Of a DNA stretch of 7,213 bases, positions 1 through 5,145 are shown piece after piece. The position numbers and the translations under genes were made by a program. Position 1 is the first letter of the stretch. Each line of letters opens with the position of its first letter. The notes under the pieces were generated by a model, which searched no databases, was not told the origin of the DNA, and worked only from the letters and a program-made list of their open reading frames with translations. This DNA comes from Candidatus Uhrbacteria bacterium RIFCSPLOWO2_02_FULL_49_11 (lineage in GTDB: Bacteria; Patescibacteriota; Patescibacteriia; 2-02-FULL-49-11): assembly GCA_001791465.1 (NCBI GenBank), contig MGER01000022.1, forward strand, positions 397-7,609, in the 5' to 3' direction.

Positions 1-560
1 TGGTGGTGACTGAAGTGGACCCGGTTGCCGCGATTGAAGCGGTGATGGACGGTTTTGAAGTGAAGTCCATGACCGCGGTGGCGGCGGAAGGCGACATTTT
101 CGTGACCGCGACCGGCGATGTGAGCGTGGTGCGCAAAGAGCATATGCTCCGCATGAAGGACGGCGCGATCCTTGCGAATACGGGACATTTTAATGTGGAA
201 ATTGACGTTTCTGACCTTGAGAAGATGGCGAAGGCGAAGAAGGTGGTCAGGGAGAATGTGGTGGAATATATGTTAAGACCGGATAAACGGCTTAATCTCA
301 TTGCAGAGGGCAGGCTCGTCAATCTGGCCGCTGCCGAAGGGCATCCTTCCGCGGTCATGGACATGAGCTTTGCCAATCAGTCTTTGTCAGCAGAATATCT
401 ATGGAAGAAGAGGGGCACGCTTCCGCCGAAGGTATATCATGTGCCGCAGGAAATAGATGAACGCATCGCCGCATTGAAGTTGAAGGCAATGGGAGTTGGG
501 ATAGATACCTTGACTGCTAAACAGGAAAGGTATCTCCTGAGTTGGAGAGAGGGAACTTAG
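1..560 (+). CDS. ahcY: S-adenosylhomocysteinase (adenosylhomocysteine hydrolase), C-terminal part, 5' end outside window
   Basis: Cytosolic NAD-dependent enzyme that splits S-adenosylhomocysteine reversibly into adenosine and homocysteine, removing the inhibitory product of methyltransferases. The visible 186 codons (frame starting at base 3, open at the left edge) cover the end of the NAD-binding domain and the C-terminal catalytic part. Recognisable family blocks are [17 protein letters not shown], the TGD..VV segment (the position of the usual TTGC/DII block), [18 protein letters not shown], and [20 protein letters not shown] followed by FANQSLS. The protein ends in [16 protein letters not shown] and lacks the KPDHYRY tail that lends Lys/Tyr to the neighbouring subunit's NAD site in the common bacterial and eukaryotic form; this short ending is known from archaeal and Thermotoga-type enzymes. 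The S23 module begins 7 nt after the stop. Without that module the PHP gene would follow 10 nt downstream, so ahcY and the PHP gene probably formed, or still form, one transcript. Confidence 0.95.
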   Translation, partial: VVTEVDPVAAIEAVMDGFEVKSMTAVAAEGDIFVTATGDVSVVRKEHMLRMKDGAILANTGHFNVEIDVSDLEKMAKAKKVVRENVVEYMLRPDKRLNLIAEGRLVNLAAAEGHPSAVMDMSFANQSLSAEYLWKKRGTLPPKVYHVPQEIDERIAALKLKAMGVGIDTLTAKQERYLLSWREGT

Positions 561-567
561 TTGTTTT

Positions 568-595
568 CGTATTACGTATTACGTATTAGGTATTA
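568..595 (+). repeat. Left heptamer array (4 x 7 nt) of the S23 module
   Basis: Four back-to-back 7-nt units: CGTATTA at 568-574, 575-581 and 582-588, then GGTATTA at 589-595. The last A is also the first base of the S23 gene's ATG. It is an inverted copy of the array at 968-995: in the outer-to-inner alignment 24 of 28 positions are complementary and one more is a G-T wobble. The C-to-G change in the fourth unit gives AGGT just before the start, at most a very weak, too-close Shine-Dalgarno. Confidence 0.93.
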
Positions 596-984
596 TGGAG
601 AATGATTCCAAAACCATACGTTCATTCACTGATTTGGATGCATGGAAGGAAGGTCATAAGCTAGCATTAATTATGTACGAGGTGACTAAAACATTTCCTA
701 AGGAAGAAATCTTCAGTTTAATAATGCAGATGAGAAGGGCAGCGGTATCAATTACATCAAACATTGCTGAAGGATTCAGCCGCCAATCATATAAGGAGAA
801 ACTGCAGTTTTATTCGATATCGCTTGGTTCGTTGACAGAGTTGCAGAATCAATCGCTTGTCGCGCGTGATGTGAAGTTTATGTCGGAGGTGGATTTTCAA
901 CGTATTGCGCAGCAATCAATTAGAGTCTCTAAATTGGTGAACGGCTTGATTAAGAAATGTCGATCCGTAATACGTGATACGTAA
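595..984 (+). CDS. Four-helix-bundle protein, S23 / 23S rRNA intervening-sequence protein family
   Basis: The 129-aa protein has the full family signature: SFTDLDAWKEGHKLA near residues 10-24, FPKEEIFSLIMQMRRAAVSI around 34-53, then SNIAEGFSR at 55-63 and the SLGSLTEL block in helix 3. Family members are about 115-130 aa, fold as a four-helix bundle and form pentamers; relatives include proteins encoded in 23S rRNA intervening sequences and the Avd accessory protein of diversity-generating retroelements. The molecular role of free-standing members is unknown; RNA or nucleic-acid binding is plausible because of the basic surface. No reverse transcriptase or variable repeat is seen here, so an Avd role is not supported. 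The start ATG shares its A with the left repeat. The stop TAA (982-984) and the last residues (VIRDT) are read from the right repeat. The gene is more AT-rich than ahcY and the PHP gene, in keeping with a separate origin. Confidence 0.93.
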   Translation: MENDSKTIRSFTDLDAWKEGHKLALIMYEVTKTFPKEEIFSLIMQMRRAAVSITSNIAEGFSRQSYKEKLQFYSISLGSLTELQNQSLVARDVKFMSEVDFQRIAQQSIRVSKLVNGLIKKCRSVIRDT

Positions 985-995
985 TACTTAATACC
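968..995 (-). repeat. Right heptamer array (4 x 7 nt), inverted relative to the left array
   Basis: Read on the plus strand the units are TAATACG (968-974), TGATACG (975-981), TAATACT (982-988) and TAATACC (989-995). On the minus strand they read GGTATTA, AGTATTA, CGTATCA, CGTATTA, matching the left array. The array encodes the C-terminal codons and the stop of the S23 gene and ends 3 nt before the ATG of the PHP gene. In RNA, the two arrays could pair into a stem of up to 28 bp that encloses the S23 coding region. Confidence 0.92.
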
Positions 996-998
996 CCA

Positions 999-1850
999 AT
1001 GATCGACCTCCACACCCACTCCCTCCATTCCGACGGCACGGAGACGCCGCGGCAATTGGTAGAACGCGCAAAGGCAGCGCAGCTCACCCTTTTTGCCATT
1101 GCGGACCATGATACGACTGCGGGTTTGGAGGAAGCCGTAAACGCAGCGGACGCACTTCACGTGGCATTTATTCCCGCACTGGAGCTCACCGTTGATCTCC
1201 ATGGGAGGCACGCACATTTACTGGGTTATGGTATAAATTTGCAATATAACGAATTGCTTAATGCGCTCCTATGGCGGCAAGAAGGGAGGAGAGTGCAGTT
1301 TAGGGAGAAAGTGCGTTTGGCGAATAAAAGGCTGAATGCTGACCATAAGGGAGAGTTGGATGCTGAAGCACTGCTGAAGGAGATTAAGGGGATTCCGGGG
1401 AGGCCTCATATTGCGCGTGCAATTGTGGCTATGGGTTGGGAGCAGAAGTTTCGCCCCGCATTTGATAAATATCTCATCGATTACATACCGGAAACAGTCG
1501 CATTCAAACCTGCGCATGCGATAGAACTCATCCATCGCGCTGGCGGCATTGCGTCACTCGCCCATCCGGGATCTGATGAGATAGGATTGGGGAGATTTGC
1601 GAAGACAGCACAAGAGGTGCGTGCGGCGCTGAAAGAATTGATCGCACAGGGAATGGATGGGATCGAGGTATGGACTCCCGCGCATACGTTTAAAATGCGC
1701 GCATTTTATGAAAAGATGGCTGAAGAGCTGCATCTTATCATAACCGGTGGCACCGACTGGCACGGGCCGTCTTTCGACGCGCCGGCGCCAGGAATTTTTG
1801 AAATACCGGACACGGTAGCGGAGGGCATACGCAGCAAACTCAAAATGTAA
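999..1850 (+). CDS. PHP-domain metal-dependent phosphoesterase (YciV/RNase AM-like family)
   Basis: A 283-aa cytosolic protein with the metal-binding motifs of the PHP superfamily in order: HTHS (H5, H7), SDGT (D12), ADHD (D36-D38), E62 in LELTVD, HLLGYG (H73), GRPHIARA (H137), LAHPG (H189) and GGTDWHG (D253, H255). This order and length fit stand-alone PHP phosphoesterases such as the 3',5'-nucleotide bisphosphate phosphatase/RNase AM (YciV/TrpH) group, which use three metal ions to remove phosphate from nucleotides or short RNA 5' ends. The exact substrate cannot be read from the sequence. The ATG at 999 puts the catalytic HTH at the usual distance from the N terminus. There is no Shine-Dalgarno upstream, because the preceding bases are the right heptamer array. 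A link to AhcY could be handling of adenosine nucleotides such as pAp, but this is only a contextual guess. Confidence 0.9.
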   Translation: MIDLHTHSLHSDGTETPRQLVERAKAAQLTLFAIADHDTTAGLEEAVNAADALHVAFIPALELTVDLHGRHAHLLGYGINLQYNELLNALLWRQEGRRVQFREKVRLANKRLNADHKGELDAEALLKEIKGIPGRPHIARAIVAMGWEQKFRPAFDKYLIDYIPETVAFKPAHAIELIHRAGGIASLAHPGSDEIGLGRFAKTAQEVRAALKELIAQGMDGIEVWTPAHTFKMRAFYEKMAEELHLIITGGTDWHGPSFDAPAPGIFEIPDTVAEGIRSKLKM

Positions 1851-1872
1851 TGCTTCAGTAAGGCATAATATA

Positions 1873-1900
1873 AAACTCGCCAGTAAGCGGGTTTCGTTTT
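1873..1900. terminator. Probable bidirectional rho-independent terminator
   Basis: AAACTCGC (1873-1880) and GCGGGTTT (1887-1894) form an 8-bp stem with one G-T pair and a CAGTAA loop, followed by CGTTTT on the plus strand. On the minus strand the same stem is followed by TATATT. It lies between the convergent PHP gene (ends 1850) and phosphoribosyltransferase gene (ends 1919), so it could stop both transcripts. Confidence 0.7.
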
Positions 1901-1918
1901 GGCAGCGATGAAGGCTTT

Positions 1919-2317
1919 TTATTCCCAAGGGAAGTGTGCAACTTTCGGCACTTCTTTAAGATAATATTTTGGCTTGCATTCAGTGTGCGGCATGATGTAC
2001 AAGCATGCAGTTCTTACTTCAGCCCCTTTCGATTCCAGATAGTTTTTTGCGGTACTCATGGACTTACCCGTTTCCAGCATATCTTCGACGAGCAATATCT
2101 TTTTATTTGAAATATTAGTGAACACTTCTGCTAAAACCTTTCTCTCGTTTCCCTCGACTCTGACCTTTAATACGTACATATCCATGACCAGCAGTTGTTG
2201 GGAAAGCAATACTGCCGGGATCACTCCGCCTCTGGCGATTCCCACGATGCAGTCAGGTTGATAATCGATTTTTTCGCCAAGCTTTTTCATCTCGTCGGTA
2301 AAGATGTCCCAGTTCAT
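1919..2317 (-). CDS. Type I phosphoribosyltransferase, COG2236-like (predicted purine/xanthine PRTase)
   Basis: A 132-aa protein with a phosphoribosyltransferase fold. CIVGIARGGVIPAVLLS (residues 23-39) is the N-terminal pyrophosphate-loop region, and ILLVEDMLETGKSM (74-87) is the PRPP-binding loop with its acidic pair E78-D79 and the TGKS turn that holds the 5'-phosphate. The C-terminal FPWE is typical of small COG2236 members related to xanthine/hypoxanthine PRTases. The protein should transfer a phosphoribosyl group from PRPP to a base, but the base cannot be deduced. The middle hood region is short. The gene starts 5 nt after the stop of the upstream 141-aa gene, so the two are probably cotranscribed and translationally coupled. 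No Shine-Dalgarno is visible. The base composition is more AT-rich than ahcY. A regulatory PRTase without catalysis is possible but there is no sign of it. Confidence 0.88.
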   Translation of the reverse strand: MNWDIFTDEMKKLGEKIDYQPDCIVGIARGGVIPAVLLSQQLLVMDMYVLKVRVEGNERKVLAEVFTNISNKKILLVEDMLETGKSMSTAKNYLESKGAEVRTACLYIMPHTECKPKYYLKEVPKVAHFPWE

Positions 2318-2322
2318 ATTTG

Positions 2323-2748
2323 TTACTGGTTAATATAATTTTTTAATTGTTCGAATAAGTATTGTTTTGCATCTTCAAAAAAGGTTTTTAAATTTTCCCT
2401 GTTTTTTACTTCCGGAAATTGGTTACCAAGTTCAAAATTGATTATTATTGCTACGTCAACGCCCCCGCCAGTTGATATGTAGTATTTGATTATTTCTTCT
2501 GGTATCTTTAATTGTTTAAATTTATCAAGTGCTTTTTCAACGGTCGTCTGTTGAAAAGGGGGGTCTCCCTTGAATAAAGATGTTAGTCTGAAGTTCACAA
2601 ATTGATCGGCGCTTAATCCAGTATTATTTTCCCTCATCACTTGACTTAGTTCATCTAAGGAGTTTACTGTAGTCATAATCTCAACAGCTTTTTGTGGATC
2701 AGAAAAGTGTTGTTCATTAAATATGTTTAAAGCGCTTTCTTTGGTCAT
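2323..2748 (-). CDS. Hypothetical protein, 141 aa, first gene of an operon with the PRTase
   Basis: I do not recognise a family. The protein is soluble in appearance, without signal peptide or membrane segment, and mostly predicted helical (for example MTKESALNIFNEQHFSDPQK at the N terminus and FFEDAKQYLFEQLKNYINQ at the C terminus). The middle holds a short beta-like stretch, YYISTGGGVDVAIIINFELG at about residues 89-108. The helical first half (DPQKAVEIM, LDELSQVM, EKALDKFKQL) could be a small helical-repeat or adaptor domain, but this is a guess. It is clearly AT-rich compared with ahcY and rmlB, which suggests recent acquisition. The ATG at 2748 is the first in the frame; upstream AAGG lies too far away for a strong Shine-Dalgarno. 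It ends 5 nt before the PRTase gene, so a functional link to nucleotide metabolism is possible. Confidence 0.72.
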   Translation of the reverse strand: MTKESALNIFNEQHFSDPQKAVEIMTTVNSLDELSQVMRENNTGLSADQFVNFRLTSLFKGDPPFQQTTVEKALDKFKQLKIPEEIIKYYISTGGGVDVAIIINFELGNQFPEVKNRENLKTFFEDAKQYLFEQLKNYINQ

Positions 2749-2806
2749 ATTATTTAAACCTTAGTTAGGAAAATGAAGCTAGTAATATATATGAAGCGGT
2801 ATAGTA

Positions 2807-2853
2807 TTCACTTATCGGACGTGCTAAAATTATACTATAGTTCGAAGTATAAT
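2807..2853 (+). promoter_or_regulatory. Candidate promoter(s) for rmlB
   Basis: Two possible -10 elements read toward rmlB: TATACT (2831-2836), with TTCACT (2807-2812) as a -35 at 18-nt spacing, and the perfect consensus TATAAT (2848-2853), whose -35 region (TAAAAT, 2825-2830) is poor. Transcripts would start roughly 38-55 nt before the rmlB ATG. Only sequence matches support this. Confidence 0.45.
2829..2853. repeat. 8-bp inverted repeat in the divergent promoter region
   Basis: ATTATACT (2829-2836) is repeated perfectly in inverse as AGTATAAT (2846-2853), with a 9-nt spacer ATAGTTCGA. The arms include the -10-like hexamers of both divergent directions. The spacing of arm centres, 17 bp, is less than two helical turns. 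It may be an operator for a dimeric regulator or simply the result of two facing -10 elements. Confidence 0.75.
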
Positions 2854-2858
2854 AACAA
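2829..2858 (-). promoter_or_regulatory. Candidate promoter for the 141-aa gene / PRTase operon
   Basis: On the minus strand TTGTTA (plus 2853-2858) and TATAAT (plus 2829-2834) are 18 nt apart, giving a transcript start about 75 nt before the ATG at 2748. It overlaps the inverted repeat and the rmlB-directed -10 elements, so the two divergent units could be controlled together. Confidence 0.5.
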
Positions 2859-2897
2859 ACTAAAAGTCATTATGCATTAAACTTTTCCGTTGTTAAT

Positions 2898-3908
2898 ATG
2901 AAAGTATTCATTACCGGCGGAGCGGGGTTTATGGGATCGAATTTTATCCGTTTCATCCTCGGGAAATATCCTGGGTATGAAGTGTTGAATTTTGACAAAT
3001 TGACGTATGCGGGGAATTTGGAAAATGTGCGCGACCTTGAAGGTGATGCGCGCTACCAATTTATCAAAGGAGATATCGCGGATGAGAAAGCAGTAAAAGA
3101 CGCAATAGAAACATTTAAGCCTGACGCGGTGATAAATTACGCGGCCGAAACGCATGTGGACCGCTCGATCCACGCCCCGCGTGATTTTATATTCACCGAT
3201 GTGATTGGCACTTACACGCTCCTTGAAGCGGTGAGAGAATTTAACGTAGCCCGTTTCATCCAGATTTCCACCGATGAAGTATACGGCAGCACCCCACAGG
3301 GGAAATTTAGCGAAGAGAGCAGTTTCAATCCTTCAAGCCCTTATTCGGCATCAAAGGCAGGAGGGGACCACATGGTAATGGCGTATTGGAAGACGTATAA
3401 GGCGCCGATCATCCGCACTCATTCGTGCAATAATTTTGGCCCTTTTCAGTACCCGGAAAAAATTATTTCTTTATTCATCACTAATATCTTGGAAGGCAAA
3501 AAAGTACCCTTGTATCAAGGCGGAGAAAAAAATATGCGCGAATGGATTTATGTAGAAGATCATTGCCGCGCCATTGACCACATCCTCCATTATGGCGAAT
3601 CGGGCGAAGTCTATAATATCGGATCCGGCGATGAGATTGCCAATATTGACCTTACCAAACGTTTGCTGCGGTTATTGCATGCGGGCGAAGAAGTGATAGA
3701 ATACGTAACTGACCGGCCGGGTCATGATTTCCGCTATGCGTTGGATTCGAACAAATTGCGCGAGCTTGGCTGGGCGCCGAAATGGTCGTTTGAGGAAGCG
3801 TTAGCCGAGACTGTGGAGTGGTATAAGGCGCATGAGGCATGGTGGAAGAAATTAAAAAATAAGGATTTTGAGAAATATTATACACAGCAGTACGAAGAGA
3901 GGAAATAA
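2898..3908 (+). CDS. rmlB: dTDP-glucose 4,6-dehydratase
   Basis: This 336-aa extended short-chain dehydrogenase/reductase converts dTDP-glucose to dTDP-4-keto-6-deoxyglucose, the second step to dTDP-rhamnose and other deoxysugars for surface glycans. The Rossmann motif GGAGFMG is at residues 7-13, DKLTYAGNLENV (33-44) is a hallmark of the enzyme, and AAETHVDRSI covers 82-91. The active site STDEVYGS (124-131) has T125, D126 and E127, and YSASK supplies Y149 and K153. NNFGPFQYPEKII, which recognises the nucleotide-sugar, is present, and RPGHDFRYALD marks the C-terminal substrate domain. Length is normal and all catalytic residues are kept. In the THSCNNF segment the usual R/S residues (TRxSNNYG) are replaced, a conservative-looking local change. 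No rmlA, rmlC or rmlD is in the window. The start at 2898 has no Shine-Dalgarno but gives the standard N terminus. Confidence 0.96.
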   Translation: MKVFITGGAGFMGSNFIRFILGKYPGYEVLNFDKLTYAGNLENVRDLEGDARYQFIKGDIADEKAVKDAIETFKPDAVINYAAETHVDRSIHAPRDFIFTDVIGTYTLLEAVREFNVARFIQISTDEVYGSTPQGKFSEESSFNPSSPYSASKAGGDHMVMAYWKTYKAPIIRTHSCNNFGPFQYPEKIISLFITNILEGKKVPLYQGGEKNMREWIYVEDHCRAIDHILHYGESGEVYNIGSGDEIANIDLTKRLLRLLHAGEEVIEYVTDRPGHDFRYALDSNKLRELGWAPKWSFEEALAETVEWYKAHEAWWKKLKNKDFEKYYTQQYEERK

Positions 3909-3914
3909 ATTTTA

Positions 3915-3936
3915 TCCGAGCATTTAATCGCTCGGA
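3915..3936. terminator. Hairpin after rmlB, possible weak terminator
   Basis: TCCGAGC (3915-3921) and GCTCGGA (3930-3936) form a perfect 7-bp stem around an 8-nt loop, starting 6 nt after the rmlB stop. There is no good T-run on the plus strand (GGCAGACGATTTT follows). On the minus strand the stem is followed by TAAAATTT, which looks somewhat more terminator-like. Confidence 0.5.
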
Positions 3937-4012
3937 GGCAGACGATTTTATTCGGCGTCGCGATCACGCAGCTTGATGCGCCTTTCCGCCTCAAAAATCG
4001 CTACCTCCTCGC
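3930..4012. other. Foldable intergenic segment with imperfect long stem before the CAP gene
   Basis: GGAGG (3934-3938), AG (3940-3941) and CGATTTT (3943-3949) pair with AAAATCG (3994-4000), CT (4001-4002) and CCTCC (4004-4008), with one mismatch and one bulged A, for 14 base pairs in all. Two outer G-C pairs, 3930-4012 and 3931-4011, are possible. The inner part is GC-rich with smaller inverted repeats. It competes with the hairpin at 3915-3936 for bases 3930-3936. It could be an untranslated leader structure of the CAP gene or the remains of an older gene; no known RNA family is recognised. Confidence 0.4.
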
Positions 4013-4019
4013 TTGAAAT

Positions 4020-5072
4020 ATGTTATTTATAAATTTAATAAAAAAAAGATTTGGAGAGGAGTATAAAAAGGGGGATGAGTGGCGTTGGTTATGGAAACTC
4101 CGTCCCGGGCATTTGCGGTGGAATGGTGGAGGGAAGAATAGCGTGCTGCGGGATCGAAATACCTATCCCTGGTGGCAGCGTATTGCCCACTGGTTTATCC
4201 CCCATGAGCGAAACGGCTTCAGACCCCATGTGGTGCGGCATAACGCATTAATCAGCTATTCGTTGATTCTCATCGCGGCAAAGGTGGGATTGACTCTCGC
4301 CCTCTTCTTGAGCGTTCCCAATGAAGCATATTTTTCAACGTTGACCGCCCAGCGGGTGAGAGACCTCACTAACCAGGCGCGGTCGGAAATCGGTATCGCA
4401 CCCTTGACAGTGAATCCACTTCTTGAGCGGTCTGCAGATTTGAAGGCTGATGATATGGCGCAGATGGGTTATTTTGCGCATACGAACCTTAAAGGAGAAA
4501 GCCCGTGGGAAGATTTTAAACGCGCGGGGTATGAATATACGTATGCCGGCGAAAATCTGGCGATGGATTTTCGGGAGGCGGAAGAAGTAATACAGGCATG
4601 GATGGAGAGCCCGAAACACCGCGAAAATATTCTTAATCCAAAATATCAAGAAATAGGCATTGCGGTGACTACGGGCACGGTGAAAGGGAGGACGGTGAGT
4701 TTGATAGTGCAGCATTTTGGCGCGTCGTATCTTGCAGGAACAAAACGCGAATTTGCGCCTGCCGCGTTAGGCGCGGCCACGCAGAGTCCCCAGGGAGAGC
4801 CTGCGCTTGCCGCCGCAGCCACCCAAGTTACGTTTACCCAAGGTGCCACGCCATTTTCCCTCAATAAGCTCTTGAGCGTGGCGCTTTGGACTTTTGCGGT
4901 GTTTGCGCTCGGGATGATAATGCAGCTCTTGCTCACTATTGTCATTCATATAAAAATACAGCACCGCGGAACGATTTACGCGTGCCTCGCGGTGATTGCG
5001 CTCGCGGTAGGGCTGCTCTATACGAATGTCCATTTCTTGGAGCGTTTGGGAAGCGTGCCGATTATATTTTAA
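4020..5072 (+). CDS. Membrane-anchored CAP-domain (SCP/PR-1-like) protein
   Basis: A 350-aa protein in four parts. Residues 1-75 are basic and rich in Trp/His, ending in a PHERNGFRPH motif. TM1 is at about 76-98 (LISYSLILIAAKVGLTLALF). The CAP domain spans about 108-235, with YFAHTN (H154), GENLA (E178), HRENILNPKYQEIGIAV (H200) and QHFG at its end. An Ala/Gln-rich linker (about 240-278) leads to two C-terminal membrane segments (about 284-310 and 318-337). The conserved His/Glu residues of the CAP cavity are present. With the N terminus inside, the CAP domain would face outward. Bacterial CAP proteins are surface or secreted proteins of poorly known function (lipid/ligand binding or, in some, proteolysis suggested). 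The ATG at 4020 follows no Shine-Dalgarno. GGAGAGGAG at 4053-4061 has no in-frame start behind it, so the long start is kept; it adds an 8-A run in codons 7-10. The neighbours are surface-glycan genes. Confidence 0.9.
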   Translation: MLFINLIKKRFGEEYKKGDEWRWLWKLRPGHLRWNGGGKNSVLRDRNTYPWWQRIAHWFIPHERNGFRPHVVRHNALISYSLILIAAKVGLTLALFLSVPNEAYFSTLTAQRVRDLTNQARSEIGIAPLTVNPLLERSADLKADDMAQMGYFAHTNLKGESPWEDFKRAGYEYTYAGENLAMDFREAEEVIQAWMESPKHRENILNPKYQEIGIAVTTGTVKGRTVSLIVQHFGASYLAGTKREFAPAALGAATQSPQGEPALAAAATQVTFTQGATPFSLNKLLSVALWTFAVFALGMIMQLLLTIVIHIKIQHRGTIYACLAVIALAVGLLYTNVHFLERLGSVPIIF

Positions 5073-5073
5073 C

Positions 5074-5142
5074 TAGAATATAGAATCTGGAATAATATAG
5101 TAATTCTTGTTTCTTAATTCAAACTTCAATATTCTAACTCCT
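5074..5142. repeat. Degenerate inverted heptamer array without a gene
   Basis: The left side has three in-register 7-nt units, AGAATAT (5075-5081), AGAATCT (5082-5088) and GGAATAA (5089-5095), all with GAAT at positions 2-5. The right side has six contiguous units: TAATTCT (5101-5107), TGTTTCT, TAATTCA, AACTTCA, ATATTCT (5129-5135) and AACTCCT (5136-5142). The first five have TTC at positions 4-6 and the sixth has TCC. TAGAATAT (5074-5081) is the exact inverse of ATATTCTA (5129-5136). The array fills the 73-nt gap between the convergent CAP and sugar transferase genes and may act as a shared terminator-like hairpin. Its plan (period 7, opposite arms) matches that of the S23 module, with a different unit sequence. 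Confidence 0.65.
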
Positions 5143-5145
5143 CGT

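Larger units (their letters stand above)
568..995 (+). mobile_element. Candidate S23 module: four-helix-bundle gene enclosed by inverted heptamer arrays
   Basis: A 428-bp unit made of a left array (568-595), one gene (595-984) and an inverted right array (968-995). It fits tightly between ahcY (stop at 560) and the PHP gene (start at 999), with 7 and 3 nt left over. It encodes no transposase or recombinase, so if it moves it would need help in trans. No clear target-site duplication is visible at the edges. The plan resembles the 23S rRNA intervening sequences that encode S23-family proteins inside a terminal stem (known for Leptospira and others), but here it lies between protein genes. Whether it is mobile or a fixed RNA-processing cassette is inference. 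Confidence 0.45.

Noticed and set aside
595..984. S23-family gene as Avd of a diversity-generating retroelement
   Set aside because: No reverse transcriptase, template repeat or variable repeat is present in the window.
568..995. CRISPR-like array from the short repeats
   Set aside because: The units are only 7 nt, contiguous without spacers, and form two inverted blocks around one gene.
1856..1887. Direct repeat CAGTAAG at 1856-1862 and 1881-1887
   Set aside because: Only 7 nt and the second copy makes up the terminator loop; most likely chance.
1554..1928. Minus-strand 124-aa open frame over the end of the PHP gene
   Set aside because: It overlaps the conserved AHPG and GGTDWHG motifs of the PHP gene, has Cys/Arg-rich shadow composition, and spans the terminator hairpin.
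2058..2261. Plus-strand 67-aa open frame
   Set aside because: It is antisense to the PRTase gene, whose PRPP loop is clear; the serine-rich peptide is typical of a shadow frame.
4051..4251. Plus-strand open frame starting in the CAP gene, with GGAGAGGAG and an ATG at 4075
   Set aside because: The frame is +1 to the CAP gene, gives a glycine-rich unrecognisable peptide, and the CAP frame runs through the region with its conserved PHERNGFRPH and membrane parts.
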